From: Pleurodeles waltl
Taxonomy: Eukaryota > Chordata > Amphibia > Caudata > Salamandridae
Direction of reading: 5' to 3'
Assembly: GCF_031143425.1 (NCBI RefSeq)
Contig: NC_090446.1
Coordinates: 1,021,593,066 to 1,021,657,065, forward strand
DNA: 64,000 bases
Positions 41,584-53,699 of this stretch are shown one piece after another (positions within the stretch are counted from its first letter, which is position 1; every line of letters begins with the position of its first letter). Made by a program: the position numbers and the translations under genes. The notes beneath the pieces are model-generated. The model did no database searches. It was not told the origin of the DNA and worked only from the letters and a program-made list of their open reading frames with translations.

Positions 41584-42931
41584 CAGATGGTACACGTTTA
41601 AAGGTATTGCCAAGCTCCGAATTCAGCGTTGCGCTGTTTAGTTTTGTCACAGAGGCTAAGTGCTGTAGCGTCGGGAGGTCATCGTCTATGCTGCATAAGC
41701 GCTGAGCCACGGCACAGAGTCTGCAAACGACGAGTGGCCTCCACCTTTCCCTATGTTACGCACTCATCAGCCGGGACTACGAAGGGTTGATCCTATTTCC
41801 GCCAACCTCTGCGCCGTTTTGGTATCGGCTCCTTTTTGGCCTATCTACTAGGCACTGTTTTTCTTAATTTGCTCTTATTGTGTTGATCAGGCTCGCTCAC
41901 TCTCTTAAGTTTCTTCAATCTACTATGGTTGAATCGCGTTGTTTTTGGCCCCTTGGTAGCAGTGTTACTATGTGACTATCGGTTTTTCCCAGGCTTTTAT
42001 TCTATCAGCCAGGGTCGCTTCCGACCTCTAAAGGAATAAAAGAGATCTGTAGGGCACGTTGTTCGTACTGTCCAGTTTCCCTCCGTCAGGCGCGCGTCGG
42101 GACGGGGGCCCCAGGGATTCGCGCCTACCGCCTCTTAGGAGCTCTGTAGTCAGCACGGTTCTCGCCGCCTACGATTTTCATTACAGGAGCACTCGAGTGC
42201 TTCTCAGCTTAGCCTCGCTGTAGTGGAGGGCGTCGCGAGCGCCTCTTGGGACTATCGCGGATTAGTTTTCTGTAATGACTCCCTCAGGCCCATATGCGTT
42301 GCCGCCTCTACGTCATTGGTTCCCTATCTGGTGAGAAATAATTTTCCTCTCCATGGTGGTTCTAGACGATTTTGCTACTGTTTTGGAGTTCTGTATCCTT
42401 ATAGCCCGCGCAGCTCCTACCGCCACGTTTTTTTTTTTTTTCCCGGGCCTCAAGCACTCGGGGGTTACACAGCTCGATTGCGCGGCGAGGGAGGGTGGCA
42501 CAAGCGTCTCTCAGTTCTGGTGTGTGTTATGTGTTCTGGGCTGTTCCCTCGGGTCTGCATATGGTGCCCTTCGTGTTCCGATTTTAAAAGTCTTGCACTT
42601 ACTATTTCGCGGGAGCTCCGCGTTATGCAGGCAGCGCGGCTCCGGCTGGCTTAGCTTTTCAATTTTGAAGCACACGGTGCTTCACATCGCGTTCGCACGT
42701 CGCGGCAAGGCGCTGCCGGCATCCCACGGGCCCGGCTCGGATCTCTCGTCCTGGGCAGCTCCCCCAGGTCCGTGCTCGTCACCGCCGCCGCTCCGTCTGC
42801 TCCGCAGCTAGGAGGGGGTGTTTTTTTGCCTCCGCCGCGGGTCAAAGCATCTCTTTGCAGGATCTTGAGTATAGGCCGGGTCGGAGCTGTGAATTATACG
42901 TCCGACCCGGTCGCCATCTTGGACACGCCCC
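41584..42931 (-). promoter_or_regulatory. L1 5' UTR with YY1-type site at its start
   Basis: In sense the element starts GGGGCGTGTCCAAGATGGCG: a YY1-type core (CAAGATGGCG) about ten bases from the end, as at the start of the human L1 promoter. The first 300 bases are GC- and CpG-rich. No reading frame of interest. Expected role: internal promoter that fixes transcription to the first base. Confidence 0.65.
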
Positions 42932-42948
42932 AAGAATGGTACCCTCTT
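42932..42948. repeat. Target-site duplication, right copy, of the full-length L1
   Basis: AAGAATGGTACCCTCTT, identical to 35710-35726. The sequence that follows (ACAATGACATTCATC) continues the pre-insertion locus. Confidence 0.95.
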
Positions 42949-43276
42949 ACAATGACATTCATCAATGCCTGTAATAATTCACTGCACAGTGAAAGTTGCG
43001 TTTTGCTTCTGGTAGTTCACTCCATTCCCCTGGAGTGGTTTCTTCAGGTCCTCCTGCCCTCTACATTTTTCTGGCCTTCAGGAACTTAATTTTTAGTGCC
43101 TTCCTATTCCACAATGGACCTGTCACCTGACACATCTTCTGCACTCTGGGCCCTCATTAGCAGCACCCCTGGCTCCCACTAGGCAGAAGACCCTCCCTGT
43201 CTGCACCCCCCAGGTCCCACATCCTCCTTGAGTTTTCTACAGAGCACCTGGGTCAATGGAAGTCAGGGCTCCTCTC
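42949..43276. other. Unrecognised flank
   Basis: About 330 bp between the L1 and the LTR-like unit, no gene. Together with 35525-35709 it formed one continuous stretch before the L1 arrived. Confidence 0.5.
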
Positions 43277-45685
43277 TGTAGGAAAGTACCATCTTTCTTG
43301 TCATGGTTGCCCCCCCTTTTTCTGCCTAATGTCAGTGTGCTTGACTGTGTTCACTGGGATCCTGCTAACCAGGACCCTATTGATTATTCTCTCTCTCCCA
43401 AAACTCTGTATTTTACCCACAATTGGCACACTGGTGCCCCCATATTAGCCCCTAGTATATGGTACCTAGGTACCCAGGGCATTGGGGTTCCAGGGGATCC
43501 CTATGGACTGCAGCATTTATTTTGCCCATGCAATGTCTTCTGCAGGACTACCATTGCAGCCTGTGTGAAAAGGTGCAAGCACCCTTTCGCTACAATTTTT
43601 CACTACACCAGGTCACTTATAAGTCACGCCTATGGTAGGCCTTCTAACCTAGAGGGCAGGGCGCAAAGTACCTGTGTGTGAGGCCCCCCCTGCACTAGCA
43701 GAGGTGCCCCCAGGAACTCAAGGCCCATTTTCCATTCATGAGTGCGGGTACCCCATTTTACGCATGTACTGGACATAGGTCACTAACTTTGTCAAGCTAC
43801 ATAATGGTAACACCGAAAATAGGCATGTTTGCTATCAAACATTTTGGAATCATACCCCAAGGCTTTTGCAAGCATTTTTGTGTGATTCCATGCACTCTGG
43901 GGGCTCCTTAGAGGACCCCTAGTACTGCCATTTCAGCCTTCTGAGGGTTTCCAGGCGGCCCCAGCTGCTGCCACCTCACAGACAGGTTTCTGCCCTCCTG
44001 TTGCTTGAAATGCTTGAGCCCAGGACGGCAGAACAAAGGATTTCCTTTGAGAGAGGGCTGTTACACCCCCTCCCTTTGGAAATAGTTTCAACAGGCTTGG
44101 GAGGAGTAGCCTGCCCAAGCCACTGGAAATGCTTTGAAGGGCACATTTGGTGCCCTTATTGCATAAACCAGTCTACCTTGGTTGAGGGACCCTCAGTCCC
44201 TGCTCTGGCGCGAAACTGGACAAAGGAAAGGGGAGTGACCACTCCCCTGTCCATCACCTCCCCTGGGGTGGTGCTCAGAGCTCCTCCAGAGGGTCCCTGG
44301 GTTTTGCCATCTTCGATTCAAGGTTGGCAGGGAACTCTGGGAGCATCTGAGTGGGCAGTGCCAGCAGGGGATGTCAGAGCCCCCTCCTGATAGGTGGTCA
44401 CTCAGCTAGGTGACCAATCCCGCTTTCAGGGCTATTTAGGGTCTCTCCTTTGGGTGGTACCTCAGATTTGAATTGCAAGTCTCCAGCAGGTATCCTCTGC
44501 ATCCTCCACTTTGACTTCTCACCGGAGAAACTGCATCTGGATTCTTCAGGGCCCCACAAGCTGCAACAAAGAAGCAAGGCACCTTCTGCAACATTGTAAC
44601 GCTGGCTCCTACCAGCAACTGCAACATTTCCCCGGTCGTGCATCCTCTGAGGACAGCCCGTCTTCAGCCTGCATCATAAGAGCAAAGGAATCTCCCTTGG
44701 GATGAAGGAGTCACTCCCTGCTTCTGCAGGCACCAAGTGTGACGACGACCGTCTGCGTGGATCCTGCATCATGGGTGGTGGACTGCTGTGGTCCGGATTG
44801 TCCTCGCTTCCAACTGTCCAACTTTGGTGGAGATAAGCCCATGCCTTCCCATGTAGGACAGTACTCCCATGCACTGCGTCATTTGAAGCTGCCAAGGCTT
44901 GTTGGCATCCTTCCTCCAATATCTTTGTGCCTCTTGAAGCTCCAGCCTCCAGCACTCTATTCTGTGATGCACAGCTCCCTGAGTGGTTCACCGGCAGTGT
45001 GGGAGCCTTTTTCGTAGTGCTGCGTGGGCCTCTTCTGCAATTTTTGTGTCCCCGTCCTGTGTGACTCCTGTGAGCGCCTTATGGTCTTCTGTGTGCTCTC
45101 TGTGTTGCTGAGAGCCCCTTCTGACTCCCCCTCCTGGGTGGAGTCCACCTTGTCCTTCCTGGTCCCCAGCAGCACCACTTTCCGCTAACCGCAAGCTTTG
45201 CGTGTGCCAAGGCTTCTTAGCGGACTCCGACGACACAAACCCGACTGCAATCCTCCATCTGGCGTGGGACATCACCTGCACTCTCCAGGAACCCAACTTA
45301 GGTGGTCATTCTGACCTTGGCGGTAAAAGGCGCTTACTGCCGGTCAGAAGACCGCCATAACACCGCCGCGGGAAACCGCCGCGGTCATTCTGACCCGCAA
45401 CAGGCAAACCGCCAAAAACCCGACATCCACAAAAGTCCGCCACACCAACAGGCAGCAAAAAACTGGCGATGACCAAACCTCCACCGTCACGCCAACAGAA
45501 ATACGCCCATGCCATTCCGACCCACGAATCCACGCGGCGGTCTTTCAACCGCGGTATTCCATTGGCGGTACACACCACCGCGGTCAAAATACACACACAC
45601 AGCTCCAAAACACTGCCACATTGGTCATTTTGAAACACACACACCTGATACACATACTAACACCACTCCCACACACCCAACACAA

Positions 45686-45692
45686 TATAAAA
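45686..45692 (+). promoter_or_regulatory. TATA box of H3 gene A
   Basis: TATAAAA 204 bp before the ATG at 45896, in the same C/A-rich setting as 27329-27335 of H2. Confidence 0.55.
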
Positions 45693-45895
45693 CACACACC
45701 CATATCACCCACAAACCCCTACGACCCAAAATTATTGACGAAGGCTAGAGAGAGAGCACAGAATAGACAATCCCACAACACAGAGGCACACAACACGATC
45801 ACCCACACAACATCCACGCACAAAACACCACACACCACCACACGCACCACACTCATCACCACAAACGCCACCCCACACCTCATCCACACCACCCC

Positions 45896-47400
45896 ATGGC
45901 ACCCCAGAGACACCCCAGGTTTTCAGACGCTGAACTCAGGGTCATGGTGGAGGAAATAGTTTGGGTAGAGCCCCAGCTCTTCGGGGCACAGGTGCAGCAC
46001 ACCACCATTGCCAGGAAGATGGAGCTATGGCAACGAATAGTGGACAGGGTCAACGCTGTGGGACAGCATCCACGAAATCGGGACGACATCAGGAAGCGGT
46101 GGAACGACCTACGGGGGAAGGTGCGTTCCATGGTATCAAGGCACAACATCGCGGTGCAGCGGACTGGCGGCGGACCCCACCTCAATCCCCAGAATTTATA
46201 ACATGGGAGGAACAGGTCTTGGCGATCCTGCATCCTGAGGGCCTCGCAGGAGTAGGCGGAGGAATGGACTCTGGTAAGTTGAATCTCAACTACTTCACCC
46301 CCCCCACCCACCGGCATGCCAAATCATACCCCCGCCCTCCTCCCCCCACCCCCATCACACATCCTCCTTGCTAATGTCTCACCATCACAACCCACCCATC
46401 CCAACACCAAGCCCTGCATGCAACCACAAACCATGGACACCCATCACCTAAGCATGCCCACTGCACATCCCCCCCCCCAAACCACCGTCACAACAGCCCC
46501 CACAAAGGAATGCCAGCACTGGGGTACACGGGCACCCACCCATTGCACGCTATGGCACACACAGAAGCAATAACCATACTCTTATACCCCTGCAGGACCC
46601 GAACGCCACAACACCGCCCAGGAGGGTCCAGAAATGTCCATTCCACCCCCAGAAGAGGCCCACAGTGATGACAGCAGCTCTGTCTCCCTGGACCCAGATG
46701 ACCAGCCCGGTCCATCGGGGACCTCGGGACAGTCGGTTCCCCTCAGACAGCCACAGGCCACAGCAGACCTACCCCCCTCTGGGAACACCAGCACAGCACC
46801 CACCCAGCGGGCCCATGCCTCTGTCTCCAGGACACGTCAATCAGCGGTGTGTCCACCACTACAGGGCACCCAGGTTAACCCACCACCCCAACAACAACAG
46901 GGACCTGGGGGCAGTGGTAGTGGGCACACGGTCCAGGGGACAGAGGCCCAGGGAAACAGGGGAACTGGGAGGGCTGCTGTGTGACGGGGGGGACAGGCCC
47001 AGGGAATCCACTCTCCACGAGGCCCTCTCCTCCATCATGGGAGCATACCACCGCTCCCAGGAGACGATGGCGACGGTCCTGGACAGGTTCCAGGAGCTCC
47101 AGGTACTGCAGGAGGAACAGTTTATGGGGTTCCGAGAAGAACTCCGAAGCATCAGTTCCGCAATGGGCACCATCGTTCTGGCTCTCAATCAGATTGTCAG
47201 CACATTGCGGGACCATGTGGCATCACAAAGGGCCCCTGTCACTAGCATGGACCAAGAACAGGCTACCACCTCCGCTGGCGCTAGTGGACAGGAGGCCCCG
47301 ACACAAGAACAGGCACCAGAACCCCACCCCCTGCAGAAGGAGAACCACCCCGCAAGCGGTGCCTGAGATCTAGGAAGAAGACAGAGTAGGATGCCAAGAC
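45896..47400 (+). pseudogene. Gene A of H3: Myb/SANT-like protein, two exons
   Basis: Exon 1 (45896-46273) encodes RHPRFSDAELRVMVEEIVW and the rest of the trihelix domain, like H2. One C is missing near 46172 relative to H2, so the frame ends at 46199-46201 before the donor (GTAAGT at 46274). Exon 2 starts at 46596 after CCCCTGCAG; it encodes the acidic serine-rich block, then TGA at about 46981 where H2 has CGA, plus a small indel; the helix (LHEALSSIMGAYHRSQETMA, GFREELRSISSAMGTIVLAL) reads in the next frame to 47366. The basic tail (PRKRCLRSRKKTE) lies in another frame. Role as for the H2 copy. Confidence 0.8.
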
Positions 47401-47601
47401 CCCCGCCAGGAAAGGATACCCTCTGATTGTCGTCCCACTGTCCACATTGTCACCCTGTCCAACCTTAAACTGCCCCTGCTCCACCTTCCACATGCATATG
47501 GACAATGCACCTGTGAGACTGAAAATCTGGACTCTGCCATGGACATTCCTCCACCATCACCCATCACCGAATTGCAACCATTTCCCTAAATTTTACACTT
47601 T

Positions 47602-47607
47602 AATAAA
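47602..47607 (+). terminator. Polyadenylation signal of H3 gene A
   Basis: AATAAA in CTTTAATAAACACACTT, matching the position and context of 29248-29253 in H2. Confidence 0.6.
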
Positions 47608-47894
47608 CACACTTATTGCATAAAAATAATCTGGAGTCTGCCTGTATTTTTGAACAAATGTATTACACAGAACCGTGCCAAAATGCCCAGTTACATTGTG
47701 ATGACAACATACCACTGTCACACAGCTGTAGTCCATGGGGAAACAAAGCAGAGGTCACGGAGTGGGGCCCACATCTCTGAAATTGGAAGGGAAAGACACA
47801 ACTCAGTGAACATACACTGGGTGGAAACTCAGACAGTAGAGAGGCAGGAGACTTTAAGTAAATGTAAATTCCGGTGTTGATTCTTACCTGTATG

Positions 47895-48930
47895 TTATTG
47901 AAAATACTGCTGTATTACTCTGTCCCTGTTGTCTGTGTCGTCCTCTTCGTCTTCCTCCTCTTCACTCTCCGCAGGCTCCACAGCTGCCACAACACCACCA
48001 TCTGGACCATCCTCCTGCAGAAAAGGCACCTGGCGGCGCAAAGCCAGGTTGTGAAGCATACAGCAGGCCACGATGATATGGCACACCTTCTTTGGTGAGT
48101 ACATTAGGGATCCACCTGTCATATGGAGGCACCTAAACCTGGCCTTCAGGAGGCCGAAGGTCCGCTCGATCACCCTCCTAGTACGCCCATGGGCCTCATT
48201 GTACCGTTCCTCTGCCCTTGTCCTGGGATTCCTCACTGGGGTCAGTAGCCATGACAGGTTAGGGTAACCAGAGTCACCAATTAGCCACACACGGTGTCTC
48301 TGAAGTAGTTCCATCAGGTAAGGGATGCTGCTATTTCGCATGATGTACGCGTCATGCACTGACCCAGGGAACTTGCCATTTACATGGGAGATGTACTGGT
48401 CAGCCAAACAGACCACCTGGACATTCATGGAATGATAACTTTTTCTGTTCCTGTACACCTGTTCATTCGTGCTGGGAGGGACCAAAGCAACATGTGTACC
48501 ATCAATTGCACCAATGATGTTGGGAATATGTCCAAGCGCATAGAAATCACCCTTCACCGTAGCCAAATCGCCCACCTCAGGGAAAACAATGTAGCTCCGC
48601 ATGTATTTCAACAGGGCAGACAACACTCTGGACAACACCTTGGAAAACATAGGCTGTGACATCCCTGATGAAATGGCCACTGTAGTTTGGAATGACCCAC
48701 TTGCCAAGAAATGGAGTACTGACAGAACCTACACTAGAGGGGGAATCCCTGTGGGTTGGCGGATGGGTGACATCAGGTCTGGCTCCAGTTGGGCACACAG
48801 TTCCTGTATAGTGGCTCTGTCAAGCCTGTATGTCAGTATGACATGTCTTTCTTCCATTGTCGACAGGTCCACCAGCGGTCTGTACACGGGAAGATTCCTC
48901 CATCTCCTTGCAAGTCCCAGCGGACGGTGC
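47895..48930 (-). pseudogene. HARBI1-like: Harbinger transposase of H3, main exon, one stop
   Basis: Same 1036-nt exon length as H2. Acceptor GTTGTTCTTCCTAG ends at 48931. The frame reads HRPLGLARRWRNLPVYRPLV, then a single TAG at 48731-48729 (H2 has CAG, Gln) and continues without further damage: GAIDGTHVAL, LIGDSGYPN and VIERTFG keep all three catalytic acids, and the C-terminus is acidic. Apart from that stop the gene is complete when joined to exon 1 at 53566-53648. Confidence 0.9.
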
Positions 48931-49394
48931 CTAGGAAGAACAACATGGAGCACAGAGTCAATCTACCCACAGGTACGTTCCCACAGCTTGCACAGTACAC
49001 GATTCTCAATGCATTGAATGGCTTGTATGAGTGTTGATGCAAGGCCTGGGTATGTGTGACGCAGTAGATTTTAAGCCATGTGGGCCCTTGAAATGGCGGC
49101 TGCCTGACCTGTGAAGTGCGACAGTGGGATGTGAGGTCAATGCGCTGGCGTGGCACACCGTGGCGGGAGGCGGTTGAAGACCGCGGCGCAAAGCCGCATT
49201 GGTTAACATTGAACCCTATGGGTCTCAGGAGCCAATGACGATGTGCGCCGGCGGCCAGCGGTACGCACCGTCGTGGTATGCACCGCCGCGGGCGTGACCG
49301 GCATTTTCTAACTGCTTAATCACTCGATACCTGATCATCCACAGGAGAGGACCTATACTGCAAGTGCTGCTGTGACCTCGGTCTGGAAGAGACA

Positions 49395-51983
49395 ATGGCT
49401 GCTGCGACTGGGGAAAGGGCCCCTGCCTTCACTTCTGAAGAATTGGAGAAACTCGTGGATAGGGTCCTCCCCCAGTATGTGCTACTCTACGGTCCTCCAG
49501 ACCAACAGGTAAGTACACTGGGAGCATGCTTTGTGGACAATGCCTGGGTTGAGTGGGGTGAATGAACGATGGTGGGGAGGGGAGCGAATGAGGCATGCAT
49601 CAAACGACAGATGAGAGCATGTGCCACATGGCAAGGGTGGGGATGGGGGGCCACTCACATCGAGCATGCAGAAAATGATTGTTTATTTTTCTCCCCCTGT
49701 ACATGTCACATAGGTCAGCGCCCATCAGAAAATCGACATTTGGCGTGCCATCGCCAAGGACGTCCGGACCCTGGGGGTCCACAACAGACAGGGCACCTAC
49801 TGCCACAAGAGGTGGGAGGACATCCGCCGCGGGAGCAGGAAGACCGCGGAGGCTCTGCTGGGGATGGCCTCCCAACGTAGGAGGGGTGGCACTCCCCTGA
49901 TGTCCCGGATCCTGGCGGTGGCCTACCCCGATTTGGATGGGCGCGTGAGGACATCACAGCAGACACAAGGGGGTGAGCACAAATACATTCTGCTGACTTT
50001 GCGCGCAGTGGAGGTGTCTGGGTGGGGGAGGAGGGCTGTGGCTAACCCTAGGCCAGGGCGATTTCCGTAGGCTAGGCCCCTCCGTTAGGCATGGCCCTGT
50101 GCCCCCGCCCCCCACCTCTGTAGGTTGCCTAGTACAGCTAATCATGGCCCTGTGTCACCTATGTGTGGATTTGTTGTCCATAGGCTTGTAGGCCATGTCC
50201 CACGGATTGAGTAGTGTACCCCAAGTGCGCGGCGTAGTGCAGGGGGCTTCTGTGTCTGTCCTCTCCGCCAACTGTGTCGCCAATGCATGCACTCAACATG
50301 TCTTTATTTCTCCCCCCCCCCCTTTTTTTTGTGGTCTTCCTGTTCATGTGTGCATTAGCATCATCAGGCAGAGGAGAAGTGGCATTGGAGCACGAGGGAG
50401 CTGCATCTCACATGGCCATGGAGGGCCATGCAACCGACTCGGAGTTCAACAGTGAGACGGAGGGCGAGTGGAGCTCCACAGCGGGGACACGTGGTGACAC
50501 CAGAGACACAGACATGTCCTCGGAAGGGAGCTCCCTTGTGGTGGCGGCAACATCCGTGCCCACCACAACAACAAGTACAGCCGCTACCCAGCGCACCAGC
50601 TCCGCCCTCCCAGCAGCCCCTCAGCCTTCGCCCCGTGCCCGCTCACCCAGGAAGGTGGGCATCTCCTTCGCCCCAGGCACCTCAGGCCCTGCCCCAGTTA
50701 CCCCTGCTGCCATCAGTGAGGAGGTCATTGACCTCCTGCGGACGCTCATTGTTGGGCAGTCTACCCTTTTGAATGCCATCCAGGGTGTAGAAAGGGAGGT
50801 GCACCGGAGTAATGCATACCTGGAGGGCATTCATTAGGGTCAGGCTGCCCATCAGCGATCGTTCAACGCTCTGGCCTCAGCACTGACGGCAGCCATTGTC
50901 CCTGTCTCCTGCCTCCCTCCTCCAACTTCCTCAACCCAGTCCCACTCCCCTGTACCTCTGCCTATCCCAGACACACCTACAGACCAGCCTGCACACACCT
51001 CAACACCCAAGGGAAGCTCATCCAGACATAAGCACCACACATCACACAAGCATTCACCCAAGCAACAGCCACATGCAGACATGCCAACAGCCACTGCCTC
51101 CTCTGTGTCCCCCTCCTCCTCGTCTCCCTCCTCCCTCCCTGTGACGTCTCCACTCACACTTGCATGCACAACATCTTCAGCCACTACGTCCATCACAAGC
51201 ACACCCACCAGAACACTCCGCACACGTGCAGTCACCACCCCACCACCATTTACACGTCCCCTGTGTCCTCTCCCAGTGTGTCTGTCACCCCCTCTTCCAA
51301 ACCACACAAACGCAGGCAGCCACCCACCCAACAGCCATCCACCTCACGACAGCCTCCAGCACAAGCACCTGCACCCAGACACCAGACTTGACTCACCTAC
51401 AACCACATCCTCTTCCTCCACTCCCATACCCACTACACCTATCCTTCCCACTGCTCCTAAAAAGTTTTTCCTTTCCAAAATTAACCTCTTTCCATCACCT
51501 GACCCACCCCCTCCATCTCATAAGACTCCAACCAGCACCTCAGCCACCACAAAACCTGGACCTACAAGGACAATAGTCCAAGGATTTTGGAGTCCAACAC
51601 CTTCAAGGCCAGGTACTTCGGCTAGCAGTAAAGATACAGCCAGCCCACCCCCTGGAAAGAAAACCAAAAAAGCCAGTGCCCGGCGCGAGAGGCCAGAGAC
51701 AGCAGGCTCCAAGGGCACTACCCTGGCACCGTCAGGAAGTGGGGTGCCACCTGGCACACCGACAAAGGGAGGAAAGGGCCACAGAGGAGCAGGGAAGGGT
51801 GGCAAGGGCAGCACGCCCGACAAGTCCGGCAGCAGGCGAGCTGCCCAGGAGGGCCCCACCAGCCCCATTCCAGGGGTGAAGGAGGACACCCACGGGCCCG
51901 GTACGGCAGCACAGGAGGGCCCCGCAAGCGAGAAGACGGATGTGCACAAAGGGCACGGCAGCCACATGTCGGGTGGCGAGTGA
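49395..51983 (+). pseudogene. Gene B of H3: second Myb/SANT-like protein, three exons
   Basis: Exon 1, 49395-49508 (38 codons, as in H2); exon 2, 49714-49972 (IWRAIAKDVRTLGVHNRQ, CHKRWEDIRRGSRKTAE); exon 3, 50380-51983. Exon 3 stays open over about 530 codons except for one TAG at 50835-50837. The order is: acidic N-part, VIDLLRTLIVGQSTLLNAIQ, helix with EREVHRSNAYLEGIH, Ser/Thr/Pro-rich region, a KKFFLSKINLF block also seen in H4, and a Gly/Lys-rich end. Between about 51240 and 51390 another frame matches H2 better (VSVTPSSKPHKRR), so two compensating indels are likely. The length would be near 660 residues. Function unknown beyond the likely DNA-binding domain. Confidence 0.78.
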
Positions 51984-52009
51984 GATCCATGTCATGGCCG
52001 GATATGGTG

Positions 52010-52770
52010 CCCTGGAGACACATGTCAAGCACCGCTGAACAGGGCACCGCCGTCTCAAGAACCGCTGAACAGGGCCCTTCAAGACAAGCACGCTGAACAG
52101 GGCCCTTCAAGTCAAGCACCGCTGAACAGGGCACCGCCGTCTCAAGAACCGCTGAACAGGGCCCTTCAAGACAAGCACCGCTGAACAGGGCACCGCCGTC
52201 TCAAGAACCGCTGAACAGGGCCCTTCAAGTCAAGCCCTGCTGAACAGGGCACCGCCGTCTCAAGAACCGCTGAACAGGGCCCTTCAAGACAAGCACCGCT
52301 GAACAGGGCACCGCCGTCTCAAGAACCGCTGAACAGGGCCCTTCAAACAAGCACCGCTGAACAGGGCCCTTCAAGACAAGCACCGCTGAACAGGGCCCTT
52401 CAAGACAAGCACCGCTGAACAGGGCCCTTCAAGACAAGCACCGCTGAACAGGGCCCTTCAAGTCAAGCACCGCTGAACAGGGCACCGCCGTCTCAAGAAC
52501 CGCTGAACAGGGCCCTTCAAGACAAGCACCGCTGAACAGGGCCCTTCAAGTCAAGCACCGCTCCGCTGGGCCCCGCCGTCTCTGCACCGCTCCGCTGGGC
52601 CCTTCAAGTCAAGCACCGCTCCGCTGGGCCCCGCCGTCTCTGCACCGTTCCGCTGGGCCCTTCAAGTCAAGTACGGCTCCGCTGGGCCCCGGCGTCTCTG
52701 CACCGCTCCGCTGGGCCCTTCAAGTCAAGCACCGCTCCGCTGGGCACCGCCGTCTCTGCACCGCTGGCCC
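52010..52770. repeat. Minisatellite of H3 built on CACCGCTGAACAGGGC
   Basis: About 25 short units alternate between CACCGCTGAACAGGGCCCTT and AACCGCTGAACAGGGC with spacers CAAGAC, CAAGTC or GCCGTCTC. From about 52555 a variant with GCTCCGCTGGGC replaces GCTGAACAGGGC. It occupies the place of 33790-34050 in H2. Confidence 0.85.
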
Positions 52771-52859
52771 ATTGGCAGAAGGGGCAGGGCAGGATCTGTG
52801 TTGGCCAGGGCTGCACGAAGCACTCTGGGCACCATGCCTATTCCACAACCAGTGGAGTC

Positions 52860-53110
52860 TGTAATCCACTTGATTGACTGTGGCTTTGCACTCGCCAGGA
52901 TGGCACAGTGGGCAATCCACCCACTGTAGAGACTTGTGAGACTGTGGCTTTGCACTCCCCAGGATGGCACAGTGGGCAATCCACCCACTGTAGAGACTTG
53001 TGAGACTGTGGCTTTGCACTCCCCAAGATGGCACAGTGGGCAATCCACCCACTGTAGAGACTTGTGAGACTGTGGCTTTGCACTCCCCAGGATTGAACAG
53101 TGGGCATGGA
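52860..53110. repeat. Minisatellite of 64 bp, H3, four units
   Basis: ACTGTGGCTTTGCACT at 52877, 52941, 53005 and 53069: spacing exactly 64. Nearly the same unit as at 34260-34640 of H2, with GACTTGTGAG for GACTTGAGAG. Copy number differs (four against six). Confidence 0.88.
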
Positions 53111-53565
53111 GGCCCCTCGTGGATCTGGCGTCGTGGACTCATCTGGCTGAGGTGGCCCCCATTCCCTTCCCCCTGAGGTGCCTGTAGTTTTGCTATCTGA
53201 TGCCCCAGCAGTGTTCTCTCCAATGGATTCGGGTATCGTGTGTGGGCTTTGCCCATGTGTTTAGGCCCCTTGGCCCACGAACAATGGCTGATACCCAATT
53301 TGCACAGGACAATTTACATTTGTATATTTAGTTATGGATGTTGGATATATTTTTTAACTTAGCCGTTCAATATACTTCAAGATTCATGAACATTTTATTT
53401 TGTCTTTGCATTCTTCCGGGGTGTTTGGGGGGTGTCACTCTGAGTTGTTGCTCTGCATTGATGGGTATGTGGTTGTGGGTGAGGGTGAGGGTGGGTGTGT
53501 CGCGTATGTGTGTGCCCGTAATTTTTTGCCTCCCCCCTCCCCTGTGTCGTAGGTGCAGTACTCAC

Positions 53566-53648
53566 TGGTGTCTTTTGCGCCGGCGTTCGTGCTCCTGGTA
53601 GAGGAGCAGGAAGACAATAGCTGGTAGGATGTGTAGTTCGGGTTCCAT
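53566..53648 (-). CDS. Proposed transposase exon 1 of H3 (83 nt)
   Basis: ATG at 53648 opens MEPELHILPAIVFLLLYQEH and then an ERRRKRH stretch, with no stop before the donor GTGAGT at 53565-53560. Phase 2 fits the first base of the main exon at 48930, giving a Gln codon at the junction and then HRPLGLARRW. This is the only one of the four copies that stays fully open and keeps its donor. The intron would be about 4.6 kb and contain all of gene B on the other strand. Confidence 0.68.
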
Positions 53649-53699
53649 GCAGTCCAGATTCCTCGTGGAGTGTGTAGAGGTGAGCGTTTTCCGTTCGTA

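Larger units (their letters stand above)
35727..42931 (-). mobile_element. Full-length L1, minus strand
   Basis: 7205 bp between perfect 17-bp duplications. In sense: 5' UTR of about 1.35 kb starting GGGGCGTGTCCAAGATGG, ORF1 (41583-40465), a spacer of about 500 bp, ORF2 (39967-36170) with one stop, a 3' UTR of about 440 bp and a short poly(A) at 35727-35736. Full length, perfect duplication and nearly open frames mark a recent insertion. Confidence 0.95.
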
